64,000 bases of DNA from Melioribacteraceae bacterium (GCA_021739765.1 JAIPBD010000003.1:124001-188000), one strand, 5' to 3'; counted from the stretch's first letter, positions 10,019 to 19,445 are shown. Notes: a model not told the origin generated them from the sequence alone. Numbers and translations are program-made.

Positions 10019-10567
10019 TTAGCTATTAACGTACTCATAAAGCAAACTGTCGCCTAATTTCTTAAAGGCCTCTATTCCGAAATTCTCTTCATCACTTTCC
10101 CGGGTTTGCTTCGATCTTTCAATTATAAAAACACCATGCTGCTTCAAAAAGTCATTATTGATTACATTGTGAAAAACTTCATATACATCATCTTTGAAAA
10201 ATGGCGGGTCGGCAATAATTAAATCATATTTTATTTGAGGTGTTTGTGAGCTGAATTTAACGGCGGATGTTTGAAATACTTTACAAAATTTTTCTGCCGC
10301 AAGACCTTTTATGTTCGATTTCAAAACAGACGAAACAGAAAAATTCACTTCGACGAAATGAATCAAGCCCGCACCCCTCGAAAGTGCCTCTAATCCTAAT
10401 GCGCCGGAACCCGCGTAAACATCTAATACTTCAATCTTAGTGAAATCGATTTTATTATATAAATAGTCAAAAATCGATCCTTTGTTCCGATCGGTTGTAG
10501 GTCTGGTAAATTTTGGATTTGGAGTTTTTAGAATGCGGCTTTTATATTTGCCCGAAATAATGCGCAT
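10019..10567 (-). CDS. rsmD: 16S rRNA (guanine(966)-N(2))-methyltransferase RsmD
   Basis: SAM-dependent methyltransferase acting on G966 of 16S rRNA during 30S assembly. The 182 residues show the family opening MRIISGKYKSRIL, the segment RPTTDRNKGSIFDYL, the SAM motif DVYAGSGALGLEALSRGA and the catalytic ADPPF. The start codon overlaps the stop of the upstream PilM-like gene (ATGA), so translation is coupled. Confidence 0.95.
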   Translation of the reverse strand: MRIISGKYKSRILKTPNPKFTRPTTDRNKGSIFDYLYNKIDFTKIEVLDVYAGSGALGLEALSRGAGLIHFVEVNFSVSSVLKSNIKGLAAEKFCKVFQTSAVKFSSQTPQIKYDLIIADPPFFKDDVYEVFHNVINNDFLKQHGVFIIERSKQTRESDEENFGIEAFKKLGDSLLYEYVNS

Positions 10568-11478
10568 CAGATTAGTCTATACGCAATTCCGGCCGCCGCC
10601 GAAAAAGAATTGGATTTTGTTAAGTAAAATTCAGATTCTCGCAATTTGGAATCGACCTTTAGATTTTCAAAAGGTTTTAGCTTCCGGAATGTTATTCCAT
10701 ACTTAATTTCAATTTTAGGAATCAATTGACGGGGGAAAGGATCACCGGTAAGAATAAACAAATCAATGTTTTTTACGGAAACAAATGAATTTGACATTTC
10801 ATCAATTATGTTAACCAGTTTCTCTTCGAGATCAATTGTATCACCTGTTTTAATAATTTTCAACAACCGAATTTGGTTATTCTCGCAAAAAGAAACGGAA
10901 ATACTATTTTCTCCCATATACAATTGAACAACTGTTTTCGCCTGGGGATAATTAAATGAGGGTGTAACGAGCGAAGCAATGTGAGCATTATCTACAAATT
11001 TCAGAACCAGGTTGTTTCGAACAGAGAAATTGTGCATTAACCGCAAATATTTTTTTAATGCGGTCAACACTGTAATTGTAACAGAGTTTTCGGATTCTAC
11101 AGCTCCAACTTTTTGAATTACAAACTCCTCCTTTTCAATTGTAGGATAGAGGACGGATAATTCCCACTTTAAATGCGCCGTTAAATCATCTTTTAATAAT
11201 GCTTTCTCGGTCGGAATTTCAATTAATTTAAAAGTCTCGTTTGGAAGTGTAAAAGAAATATTTTGAGTTGTAACAGGATTGCGGAGTGTAATTTCATCAT
11301 AAGCATTCTGGAGAATATTCAGAATTTGTGTTTCCTTCGAAGATGTATTCCAATATTCCTTGAAATATTCCTCGTCAACATTCTCCAGATGAAAGCCATC
11401 TTCCCTATAACTAACTTCCACCAATTGCAGCTTGGCGTTCGTTAAGTTAAATCCTGCATGACTTTGAAAAAGGGGCAT
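10567..11478 (-). CDS. PilM-like actin-fold protein
   Basis: A 303-residue cytoplasmic protein. It opens with a divergent actin/FtsA-type strand (GFNLTNAKLQLVEV), has a middle segment VQLYMGENSISVSF like the second phosphate-binding strand of PilM proteins, and closes with FSAAAGIAYRLI, resembling the PilM C-terminal helix. PilM normally organises the inner-membrane platform of type IV pili or type II secretion. Similarity is distant, and the usual PilN, PilO and PilQ partners are not adjacent; a pseudopilin-like gene is upstream instead. I infer an ATPase-fold scaffold of a reduced pilus-like system. ATP-binding residues are not clearly intact. Confidence 0.55.
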   Translation of the reverse strand: MPLFQSHAGFNLTNAKLQLVEVSYREDGFHLENVDEEYFKEYWNTSSKETQILNILQNAYDEITLRNPVTTQNISFTLPNETFKLIEIPTEKALLKDDLTAHLKWELSVLYPTIEKEEFVIQKVGAVESENSVTITVLTALKKYLRLMHNFSVRNNLVLKFVDNAHIASLVTPSFNYPQAKTVVQLYMGENSISVSFCENNQIRLLKIIKTGDTIDLEEKLVNIIDEMSNSFVSVKNIDLFILTGDPFPRQLIPKIEIKYGITFRKLKPFENLKVDSKLRESEFYLTKSNSFSAAAGIAYRLI

Positions 11479-11488
11479 TTATATAATT

Positions 11489-12046
11489 TTATTCCCAAGA
11501 TGCTGTATTTTTGAGAGCATTATTGCTCACATCACCGATTGATCCATAACCATCAGGACATTCAATAAAGTAAAGATTTCCGATTTCTTTGGTAGTATCA
11601 ATTCTCACAATTCGACCAAATCTGTTAATTACAGTATCTATTGTTATTGATGAATCAATTTTTAGCGTATAACGGTTACCACTCTTTGGAGAAACAAACA
11701 ATGATTCGGGTACAAATTCGCCAACAGTTAATTTTACAAAAGGATTTGACGCTCTTCCGGTCATTGTATCAATTCCCGCAACAATATTTTGAACCGTTGT
11801 ATCAGTTTTAATAAAATGAATTAATGTATCGAGGTTATCAACATAATTCCCTTTCTGACGTTCCCATAGAATTTCCGCCTGACGAATATTATTCATTCTT
11901 AGTCTTGATTCGGTTTTCCAATATTTTTCCTTCTCAACCACTCTTGTCGGTTTTATAATTGCAACCTGGACCAAAGCAAAAACCAAAATCGCGATAATTG
12001 TATAAAGTACCGCATGAATATACCAAGGCTCATTTCTACGTGACAT
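11489..12046 (-). CDS. Single-pass membrane protein with pseudopilin-like region
   Basis: A 185-residue protein with a short cytoplasmic head, one membrane helix (about 9-29) and a periplasmic part. The segment following the helix (MNNIRQAEILWERQKGNYVDNLDTL) resembles the pseudopilin pattern where a long helix leads to residues describing sampling of a growing chain. No prepilin-peptidase site (G followed by F-T-L-x-E) is visible at the N-terminus, so it is probably not a processed pilin. It lies between the ComEA-like gene and the PilM-like gene with 10-20 bp gaps, suggesting one operon. Confidence 0.5.
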   Translation of the reverse strand: MSRRNEPWYIHAVLYTIIAILVFALVQVAIIKPTRVVEKEKYWKTESRLRMNNIRQAEILWERQKGNYVDNLDTLIHFIKTDTTVQNIVAGIDTMTGRASNPFVKLTVGEFVPESLFVSPKSGNRYTLKIDSSITIDTVINRFGRIVRIDTTKEIGNLYFIECPDGYGSIGDVSNNALKNTASWE

Positions 12047-12066
12047 TTTTCCTCCGAGGAATTAAA

Positions 12067-12510
12067 TCAGTTTTGTTCAATAAAAATATAATCTTTTAAT
12101 TTATGAAATTTTGCTTCACCGATTCCTTTAACTTCCATCAATTGTTCAATCAAACTAAAATTTCCGTTCATTTTTCTAAATTCAATAATACTTTCCGCTG
12201 TTTTTACTCCTACTCCGGGAAGTTTAATCAATTGCTCCTTTGTAGCAGTATTCAAATTGAGCTTTAAAGTGAAATTTTCGGATTTTTTTTGATCAAATTT
12301 CTTCGGTGTAAAATCCAAAAGTTCCTGTTTAGAATCAACCCCTTTTTCTACTATTTTTGAACTACTATCGGCTGAAATTAATGAATCGGCAGCGAAAAAC
12401 AAGCTGTCTTGTTCAGAATAATCAAATTCTTTGTACTCATAGAATTCGTTCTGATATTTTAAATAGAACCCGCCTGACCCGAGAATTACCAATCCGCAAA
12501 TAAAAATCAC
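12067..12510 (-). CDS. ComEA-like helix-hairpin-helix DNA-binding protein
   Basis: The C-terminal 60 residues form a double helix-hairpin-helix unit (LNTATKEQLIKLPGVGVKTA, then LMEVKGIGEAKFHKLKDYI), as in ComEA, which binds incoming DNA during natural transformation. A hydrophobic helix near the N-terminus anchors it in the membrane, followed by an acidic linker. The start given is GTG at 12510. However, the same frame stays open back to a TAG at 12580-12582 and encodes a basic amphipathic stretch (ISRLKKISEKIGFTETEIKI) typical of related proteins, with no ATG, GTG or TTG in it. A start at ATT 12579 or 12570 is therefore possible. Confidence 0.75.
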   Translation of the reverse strand: MIFICGLVILGSGGFYLKYQNEFYEYKEFDYSEQDSLFFAADSLISADSSSKIVEKGVDSKQELLDFTPKKFDQKKSENFTLKLNLNTATKEQLIKLPGVGVKTAESIIEFRKMNGNFSLIEQLMEVKGIGEAKFHKLKDYIFIEQN

Positions 12511-12584
12511 TATTTTTATTTCCGTTTCAGTAAATCCAATCTTCTCCGATATTTTTTTAAGCCGTGAAATAAACCAAATCTATA

Positions 12585-13712
12585 TTAGTTTGCCTGAATA
12601 TTTTTCTGATCTTGAAGTTCTTTTAATAATTCTTTTTCACGCGATGAAACCTTTTGCGGAACATGAATATTCACTCTTACCAGTTGATCCCCTGCGCCAT
12701 GTGAATTAAGATGTTGAATACCTTTTTCCCGCATTTTCAACAATTTACCTGCTTGAATTCCGGATTCGATTTTGAGCTTTGCCCTTCCCGTTAAGGTTGG
12801 AACTTCCACTTCGGTTCCCAAAACTGCTTCCGGAAAACTAACAAATAAATCATAGATTACATTATCACCATCACGCTCAAAAAACTCGTGTTCAAGCTCT
12901 TTAAAAACAACAATTATATCACCGGGTGCTCCGCCATTTTTACCGGCATTCCCTTCGCCTCGTAAAGTCATGTAACTTTGATCGCTGACTCCCGCCGGTA
13001 CACTTATTTGCACTGTCGATTCACTCATTACACGTCCGTCACCGGTACATTTGCGACATGGATTTTTTACAACTTTACCCGAACCGTTGCAATTTTTACA
13101 TGGTTGAATATTTACAAATTGACCGAAGAGAGAACGAGAGACCTGCCTTACTTCTCCGGCGCCGTTACAAACCGGACATGAATGAAAACTGCTGGGATCG
13201 GATGCGCCGGTTCCACCGCACTCATCACATTTATTCTGTTTTTTGATTTTTATTTTTTTTGAAACTCCGGTTGCGATTTCTTCCAGTGTTAACTTTAGAG
13301 TAACCTTCAGATCAGTTCCGGGGGTTCCGGTAGACGATCCCCTTCTCCTACCTTGACTTGATCCTCCAAAAAAATCATCAAAAATTGAGCCGCCACCTCC
13401 TCCGCCTCCAAATGATCCGCCGAAAATATCGGAGAAGTGACTGAAAATATCGTTCACATCCGAAAATCCTTGGAAATCTTGACTTCCCTTCATTCCATTG
13501 TGCCCGAATCTGTCATAACGTGCTTTCTTGTCGTCATGACTCAAAACTTCATAAGCTTCCGCCGCTTCTTTAAATTTATCCTCAGCCGATTTATCACCGG
13601 GATTCCGATCGGGGTGGAATTGCATCGCCAGTTTGCGATACGCTTTTTTTATTTCGTCCGGAGTCGCGTTTTTCCCAACTCCAAGGACTTCATAGTAATC
13701 TCGTTTTTCCAT
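12585..13712 (-). CDS. dnaJ: Chaperone protein DnaJ
   Basis: Co-chaperone that stimulates the DnaK ATPase and binds unfolded clients. All DnaJ type I parts are present in 375 residues: J domain (about 4-68) with HPD in [12 protein letters not shown], a Gly/Phe-rich linker with a run of glycines (about 95-120), four zinc-finger repeats [24 protein letters not shown] and CRKCTGDG, and the C-terminal client-binding domains. It is the last of hrcA-grpE-dnaJ; dnaK is not in the window. The 13-bp gap to grpE indicates co-transcription. Confidence 0.97.
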   Translation of the reverse strand: MEKRDYYEVLGVGKNATPDEIKKAYRKLAMQFHPDRNPGDKSAEDKFKEAAEAYEVLSHDDKKARYDRFGHNGMKGSQDFQGFSDVNDIFSHFSDIFGGSFGGGGGGGSIFDDFFGGSSQGRRRGSSTGTPGTDLKVTLKLTLEEIATGVSKKIKIKKQNKCDECGGTGASDPSSFHSCPVCNGAGEVRQVSRSLFGQFVNIQPCKNCNGSGKVVKNPCRKCTGDGRVMSESTVQISVPAGVSDQSYMTLRGEGNAGKNGGAPGDIIVVFKELEHEFFERDGDNVIYDLFVSFPEAVLGTEVEVPTLTGRAKLKIESGIQAGKLLKMREKGIQHLNSHGAGDQLVRVNIHVPQKVSSREKELLKELQDQKNIQAN

Positions 13713-13725
13713 TAACTATCCTTAG

Positions 13726-14415
13726 TTATTCCTTATCATCATTTTCAACATTATTTTCTGTTGCTTCGGCCTCGGGAAGACTTGTACTCACGATAACTTT
13801 AGCGTGTTTAATCACTTTATCCTTGTACATATACCCCGGTTCAACTTCATCTAAAACCGTATCAGGCTCAACGTCACCGGAAGGTTGTTGCATTAATGCC
13901 TCATGCAGATTTACATCGAATTCTTTCCCTTTACTTTCGATTTTCTTGATTCCTTGTTCATCCAGCGTTTTCTGAAATTTATCTCGAACCATATTTAAAC
14001 CTTGTTTTAAAGATTCTACATTTGGAGTAGTCTCAATATGATTTAACGATCTGTTCAAATCATCAAAAACCGGAATAATATTAAGAATAAATCCCTCAGC
14101 AGCATACTTCAGCAAATTCATCGTTTCGATTTCTGTTCTTCGTTTGTAGTTTTCAAATTCCGCTACTTTTCGTAGAAATTTTTCTTTTTCTTCAACAAGT
14201 TGTTGTTCTAATTTTTTAATTTCTTCATCCTTTTTTTGATCTAAAATTTCTTCTTCCTGTTCCAAATTTTCCGCTTCATTCATTTCATTATTCAATTCTT
14301 CATTATCAGAATTTTCTAATGTTTCTGTCTCTTCATTTATATTTTCTTTCTCAGACAATTTCTGCTCCTTTAATTTTTCATCTTCTTTTTGTTTTTTCTT
14401 TTTATTTGAAAACAT
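13726..14415 (-). CDS. grpE: Nucleotide exchange factor GrpE
   Basis: Releases ADP from DnaK, completing its chaperone cycle. The C-terminal 140 residues carry the GrpE fold, with KVAEFENYKRRTEIE in the long helix and NLHEALMQQPSGDVEPDTV in the beta domain. The N-terminal 90 residues are a low-complexity, Lys/Glu-rich coiled-coil extension, making the protein (229 residues) longer than E. coli GrpE. It lies between hrcA (27 bp gap) and dnaJ. Confidence 0.95.
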   Translation of the reverse strand: MFSNKKKKQKEDEKLKEQKLSEKENINEETETLENSDNEELNNEMNEAENLEQEEEILDQKKDEEIKKLEQQLVEEKEKFLRKVAEFENYKRRTEIETMNLLKYAAEGFILNIIPVFDDLNRSLNHIETTPNVESLKQGLNMVRDKFQKTLDEQGIKKIESKGKEFDVNLHEALMQQPSGDVEPDTVLDEVEPGYMYKDKVIKHAKVIVSTSLPEAEATENNVENDDKE

Positions 14416-14441
14416 TTTGAGTCTCCTTAAAATTCAAATTT

Positions 14442-15491
14442 TTAGTCAGATTTTTTAAGAACCTCGGATAGCAATTCCGCAAGGTAAATAACAGAAGCTA
14501 TTGATTTTGAATATTGCATTCTTTTGGGGCCTACAATACCCATTGTTCCACCGATATTACCTATTGAATAATCTTTGGTTACAAGACTGTAATCAATAAG
14601 TTTATCCATTTTCGATTCTCCGCCGATAGAAACTTGAATTTTTCCTTCACTATGGGAAGCATTCGAATCGATAAAATGTATTATTACGTCTTTGTCTTCA
14701 ATTAATTCAATAACACTTTCAATATTATGTTGATCTTCAAATTCTGGCTGTTTAAGAATGTTTTTAGCGCCGCTTAATATCGCCTTCTCATTTGTTTTGA
14801 TATCGGTAAATATTTTGTTCGCCGAATCAATAAATACACGAATAATAGGTTTTAATTCTCCGGAACCGTAATCTCTGAATCTTTCACTAAACGTGTTACG
14901 GATTTCAGAAAATCTTAATCCGCTCAATCTTTCGTTTAAAATTCTTTCCAATTCGGGCACAGTTTTTTGGTCTACATCATTTGCTATTTCGAGCGTAATA
15001 GTTTTAACAAAGCCGGACTTAATGCTGAGTACAACCAAAATTCTTGTTGAGGAAATAGTTACTAACTGAATTCTTTCGAGTATAGCATTTTCAAACTTAG
15101 GAAAAGTAACCAAAGCTAATTGGTTTGTTATATCGCTCAATATCCCGGCTGTTAGTTTGATAATATCTTCAACTTCAAAAGATTCTATCTCCATTGATGA
15201 TTGAAGATACCTTTTCTCGCTGGCATTCAAACGAGGAGGATCCATCAACATATCAACATATAACCGATAACCCTTATCGGTTGGTATTCTTCCGGCAGAA
15301 GTATGCGGGTGATTTAAATACCCGGTTTCTTCCAAATCAGCCATTATGTTCCTAATGGTCGCCGGCGATAAACCAACATTGTATCTCTTCGATATGTTTC
15401 TTGAACCAACTGGACTTGCTGTAAGGATAAATTGGTGTATAACATATCTCAGTATCGATTTTTCCCGATCTGTGAGTTCGTATTCTTGCAT
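14442..15491 (-). CDS. hrcA: Heat-inducible transcription repressor HrcA
   Basis: Repressor of class I heat-shock genes, binding CIRCE operators and kept active by GroEL. The 349 residues show the N-terminal winged helix (TDREKSILRYVIHQFI, then SPATIRNIMADLEETGYL and HTSAGRIPTDKGYR) and the C-terminal GIVGPKRMQYSKSI signature. It leads the hrcA-grpE-dnaJ operon and a degenerate CIRCE element lies 60 bp upstream of its ATG, implying autoregulation. Confidence 0.96.
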   Translation of the reverse strand: MQEYELTDREKSILRYVIHQFILTASPVGSRNISKRYNVGLSPATIRNIMADLEETGYLNHPHTSAGRIPTDKGYRLYVDMLMDPPRLNASEKRYLQSSMEIESFEVEDIIKLTAGILSDITNQLALVTFPKFENAILERIQLVTISSTRILVVLSIKSGFVKTITLEIANDVDQKTVPELERILNERLSGLRFSEIRNTFSERFRDYGSGELKPIIRVFIDSANKIFTDIKTNEKAILSGAKNILKQPEFEDQHNIESVIELIEDKDVIIHFIDSNASHSEGKIQVSIGGESKMDKLIDYSLVTKDYSIGNIGGTMGIVGPKRMQYSKSIASVIYLAELLSEVLKKSD

Positions 15492-15551
15492 TACAAATCA
15501 AATAAAAAATTTTAGTAACCTTAAAAGTATCAAAATTATTGCTCAGTTTCA

Positions 15552-15578
15552 TTAGCAGTCTTCTTTAGTGGATGCTAA
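15552..15578 (-). promoter_or_regulatory. Degenerate CIRCE operator (HrcA binding site)
   Basis: TTAGCAGTC, a 9-base spacer and GGATGCTAA match the CIRCE consensus (TTAGCACTC-N9-GAGTGCTAA) with one mismatch in the left arm and two in the right, and with the exact spacing. It lies between hrcA and divergent purM, where autoregulation of hrcA would require it. Both arms keep the outer TTAGCA/TGCTAA bases. Confidence 0.82.
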
Positions 15579-15667
15579 TAGTTCAATAACCGGGTAATTT
15601 TACAAAATATTACAACCAAAGTTTCTATATTGAATCAGACTATTTTGAAAATTATTTTGACTACAAC

Positions 15668-16660
15668 GTGAATTCTACATATAGAGCTGCCGGTGTTGAC
15701 ATAAAAGCCGGTGAAGAAACCGTCGATAAAATAAAAGATCTGGTAAAAGCAACCCACAATAAGAATGTCCTTACCGGAATTGGCCATTTCGGTTCCTTTT
15801 TTGAATTGGATACCGAGAAATACAAAAGGCCGGTAATGGTATCAAGTGTGGATGGTGTCGGCACAAAATTAAAAATCGCCTTCGTTATGGATAAACATGA
15901 CACGGTTGGTCAAGATTTGGTAAATCATTGCGTGAATGATATTGCGGTTTGTGGCGCTGATCCACTCTATTTTATGGACTATCTGGCATTTGGCAAGCTG
16001 ATACCAACCAAAGCCGAAGCTATTATTGCGGGATTTGCAAAAGCTTGTTCTGAGAACGGTGTTGCTCTTGTTGGTGGCGAAACTGCTGAAATGCCCGGGC
16101 TTTATGATGAAAATGAATACGATATGTCAGGAACAATTGTCGGTGTTGTAGAAAAAGATCAAATAATTGACGGCAGTAATGTGAAAGAAGGTGATATCCT
16201 AATCGGGTTTCCTTCAACCGGTTTACACACCAATGGATACTCGTTAGCAAGAAAAGTCCTTTTTGAAAAATTTACTGTGAATCAAAAGTTTCCTGAAATC
16301 GAAAGCACACTTGGGGATTTACTTCTCGCGGTTCACAAATCCTATTTAAACGAAATACGTTATCTGAAATCGAATTATAATATTCATGGATTTTCACACA
16401 TTACCGGTGGTGGAATTATTGGAAATACAAAAAGAGTTGTTCCAAATAATTTAAAAATCGAAATGGATTGGAATTCTTGGGAATTACCATTTGTTTTTAA
16501 GTTGATTATGGAAACGGGCGAAATTGATATTGAAGAAATGCGTCAAGTTTTTAATCTTGGAATCGGTCTGATTGCAATTACTGATCCGGAAAATGCAGAT
16601 AGAATTACATCTGATCCAAAAGTTAATAACTCAATCCAAATTGGTAAAATCGGAAAGTAA
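15668..16660 (+). CDS. purM: Phosphoribosylformylglycinamidine cyclo-ligase
   Basis: AIR synthetase, fifth step of purine synthesis: ATP-dependent ring closure of FGAM. The 330 residues include the N-terminal YRAAGVDIKAGEE, the ATP-binding SSVDGVGTKLKIAF, GGETAEMPGLY and FSHITGGGIIGN motifs typical of PurM. The start is a GTG at 15668. It is divergent from hrcA and is followed after 5 bp by the TatD fusion gene. No other pur gene is present. Confidence 0.95.
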   Translation: MNSTYRAAGVDIKAGEETVDKIKDLVKATHNKNVLTGIGHFGSFFELDTEKYKRPVMVSSVDGVGTKLKIAFVMDKHDTVGQDLVNHCVNDIAVCGADPLYFMDYLAFGKLIPTKAEAIIAGFAKACSENGVALVGGETAEMPGLYDENEYDMSGTIVGVVEKDQIIDGSNVKEGDILIGFPSTGLHTNGYSLARKVLFEKFTVNQKFPEIESTLGDLLLAVHKSYLNEIRYLKSNYNIHGFSHITGGGIIGNTKRVVPNNLKIEMDWNSWELPFVFKLIMETGEIDIEEMRQVFNLGIGLIAITDPENADRITSDPKVNNSIQIGKIGK

Positions 16661-16665
16661 AAATC

Positions 16666-18024
16666 ATGTTTATTGATACACATGCTCATCTTTTCTTTGA
16701 TAATTTCAAAGATGATTTAGCAGAAGTTTTAGAAAATGCCAAACAAAAAGGAGTAGATTATATACTTGTTCCGGGAACAAGTATTGAAACATCCAAACAA
16801 GCTATTCAACTAGCTGAACAATTTAGCGAAGTTTATGCTTCGGTTGGAATTCACCCCCACGACACCAAAGACTGGTCAGATGATTTTATTGAGGAACTTC
16901 GGGAATTAGCCAAACACGAAAAAGTAAAAGCTATCGGTGAAATCGGTCTGGATTACTACTATGATTTTTCACCAAAAAAGCGACAAATCAAGGCATTCAA
17001 AGCACAAATTGATTTGGCTCTCGAAATCGGTCTTCCAATAATTGTTCATAATCGCGAATCGAATGAAGATATGATGAATATTATTCGGTCATATAAGAAT
17101 TCAAATTTAAAGGCACAATTCCATTGTTTTGCCGGAACGTTAAACGACGCGCGTGAATTGATTAGCATGAGACACTTTATCTCTTTTCCTGGAAATATCA
17201 CTTTTAAAAGGGCTGATTCACTAAGAGAAATTGCTTCAGGTATCGAGTTAGAGAATTTACTTATCGAAACGGACGCTCCATTTATGACGCCTGTTCCTCA
17301 TAGGGGTAAACGTAATGAGCCTTCATATGTAACATTGGTGGCTGAAGAGTTGGCGGCTATTCATAAGCTTACAATTGAGGATGTTGCCAGAACTACAAGC
17401 TATAATGCATACAAATTATTTGGAATTGGAGAGAAACCGAAATTAAGTAAAACTTACAAAATTGGAGAGTCATTATACATCAATGTAACTAATCGATGCA
17501 ATGCGGATTGTGTCTTTTGTGATAGAAAAGGCGAAGCAGTGGTAAAAGGTTATAACCTTAAGATGAAGAAATCGGAGGAACCAACTGCCGATGAATATAT
17601 CAGAGAAATTGGAAATCCAAAAGATTATAAAGAGGTTGTTTTTTGCGGTTATGGCGAACCAACAATCCGGTGGGAGGTAGTGAAAGATGTCGCTCGATTT
17701 GTGAAAGAAAACGGCGGTAAAACACGTATCAATTCTGATGGACACGGGAACTACATAAATAAACGGGATATCACACCTGAATTCGCGGATATTATCGATT
17801 CGGTATCTATTAGTTTAAATTCCGTGAATCCGACACAATATGGTGAGCTTATGAGAATAGATCCTAAATTTCATGCTGAGATGGTTGATTTTGCGAAAAA
17901 AGCAAAAAATTACACAAAGGTGATAATGACAATTGTTGGACTCAACCAGGTAGATTCAGAAAATGCCAAAAAGTTCGTAACCGAAGATTTAGGTGTCGAT
18001 TTTCGCGAAAGGGAATATTTTTAA
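16666..18024 (+). CDS. TatD-family metallonuclease fused to a radical SAM domain
   Basis: Two enzymes in one 452-residue chain. Residues 1-255 form a TatD DNase/hydrolase: metal ligands in DTHAHLF, EIGLDYYYDFSPK and LIETDAPFMTPV are intact. Residues about 263-452 form a small radical SAM domain with Cys278-x3-Cys282-x2-Cys285 (CNADCVFC) binding a 4Fe-4S cluster and FCGYGEPT as the SAM-contact segment. This second part corresponds to the known TatD-linked radical SAM family, normally a separate gene beside tatD. There is no stop codon or frameshift between the parts. Substrates are unknown. It lies between purM and dacB. Confidence 0.9.
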   Translation: MFIDTHAHLFFDNFKDDLAEVLENAKQKGVDYILVPGTSIETSKQAIQLAEQFSEVYASVGIHPHDTKDWSDDFIEELRELAKHEKVKAIGEIGLDYYYDFSPKKRQIKAFKAQIDLALEIGLPIIVHNRESNEDMMNIIRSYKNSNLKAQFHCFAGTLNDARELISMRHFISFPGNITFKRADSLREIASGIELENLLIETDAPFMTPVPHRGKRNEPSYVTLVAEELAAIHKLTIEDVARTTSYNAYKLFGIGEKPKLSKTYKIGESLYINVTNRCNADCVFCDRKGEAVVKGYNLKMKKSEEPTADEYIREIGNPKDYKEVVFCGYGEPTIRWEVVKDVARFVKENGGKTRINSDGHGNYINKRDITPEFADIIDSVSISLNSVNPTQYGELMRIDPKFHAEMVDFAKKAKNYTKVIMTIVGLNQVDSENAKKFVTEDLGVDFREREYF

Positions 18025-18029
18025 AAAGT

Positions 18030-19445
18030 ATGAAATACTTTTTACTTTATTTGCTCTGTTTTACCAAAATTCTTTTTTCTCAAGAAGATCTTTTGGTCAA
18101 ATCAGAAATAGACGATCTTCTCAAAAACAGTTATTTCAAAAATTCCTACGTTGCGATTCAATTCAAGGATTTAAACTCCAACAAATTAATTTACAGCAAA
18201 AATTCGAATTTGTTATCCAGACCGGCTTCTTTATTAAAACTACTAACGACAACAGCTGCCTTAGAATATTTAGGCGAAAATTTCCGGTTCACCACTAAAT
18301 TGTTTTACACAGGAGAAATAAAAAACAACGAGCTTTCCGGTGATTTATACATTCGGGGTGGAGGTGATCCGGAGTTAACCACAAATTCACTGAGTGTTTT
18401 TATTGATTCCCTAAATGCATTCGGAATCGAATCCATTAATGGAAATATTTATGGTGATGTTTCTTTGTTTGATTCCTTGTATTGGGGTAAAGGATGGATG
18501 TGGGATGACGACGAACACACCGATTTTTCTTATTTTTCACCACTTCTTATTAATGACGCGGGGGTTAAAGTAGTCGTTACGCCGGGTTCGATTGGTGAAA
18601 ACCCGGATGTCGAAATTTATCCAAAATCAAACTATTACTCATTTGAAAATCTTGCCGTAACAACTTCAGAAGATACTTCGGATTTGGAATTTAAAAGATC
18701 ATGGTTGAAAAATAAAAACGACCTAAAATTAATCGGTGATATCTCATTTCAAAAAAGAGTGGATTCTCTAAAGATCAATATTGAAAGACCTGATCTCTAT
18801 TTTCTGCATCTATTTGCCGAAAAGTTGGTTGAGTCCGGAATTAAATTTGAAGGAAATTATGATACTCTAAAGATAAATTCAGATTCAAATCCAAAGCAAA
18901 TTGCCACGATTCGAACTCCAATTATAAAAGCAATCAACAAATCAAATAAGAATAGCGACAACCTAAGTGCGGAAATGTTGTTAAGAGCAATTTCGATTAA
19001 AAACTCAGGTCGCCCCGCGACAGCCGAGGGCGGATTAATGATTGTTGATACGCTGATCTACAAACTTGGACAAAATCCGAAAGATTATAACATAGTTGAT
19101 GGGTCCGGGCTATCACATTATAATTTGTTGAATGCGCAGTTGTTGATTGACTTGTTGGAATACATTTATAAAAATGATCTCACCAACAAATATATAATTC
19201 CGAGCCTGCCTATTTCGGGTATAAGCGGGACTCTTAAAAATAGAATGTATTCGAACGATCTGAAAGGAAATGTAAGAGCTAAAACAGGTACACTTAGCGC
19301 GGTAAGTAATTTATCGGGATATCTTACAACTGCTTCAGGGAAGGAAATTGCTTTCGTCATAATGATTCAAAATTTTGCCGGAAAGCAGCGTCCTTATCGC
19401 TGGTTTCAGGATAAAATTTGCAAAATCGTAATTAATGGATATTAG
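18030..19445 (+). CDS. dacB: D-alanyl-D-alanine carboxypeptidase/endopeptidase (PBP4 type)
   Basis: Exported class C penicillin-binding protein that trims or cleaves peptidoglycan cross-links. Residues 1-17 are a signal peptide (cleavage near FSQ). The active-site motifs are present: SLLK (67-70, catalytic Ser67), SDN in NKNSDNLSAEMLL, and KTG in RAKTGTLSAVSN. Total length 471 is typical for the DacB family with its inserted domains. It overlaps prmA by 11 bases. Confidence 0.93.
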   Translation: MKYFLLYLLCFTKILFSQEDLLVKSEIDDLLKNSYFKNSYVAIQFKDLNSNKLIYSKNSNLLSRPASLLKLLTTTAALEYLGENFRFTTKLFYTGEIKNNELSGDLYIRGGGDPELTTNSLSVFIDSLNAFGIESINGNIYGDVSLFDSLYWGKGWMWDDDEHTDFSYFSPLLINDAGVKVVVTPGSIGENPDVEIYPKSNYYSFENLAVTTSEDTSDLEFKRSWLKNKNDLKLIGDISFQKRVDSLKINIERPDLYFLHLFAEKLVESGIKFEGNYDTLKINSDSNPKQIATIRTPIIKAINKSNKNSDNLSAEMLLRAISIKNSGRPATAEGGLMIVDTLIYKLGQNPKDYNIVDGSGLSHYNLLNAQLLIDLLEYIYKNDLTNKYIIPSLPISGISGTLKNRMYSNDLKGNVRAKTGTLSAVSNLSGYLTTASGKEIAFVIMIQNFAGKQRPYRWFQDKICKIVINGY

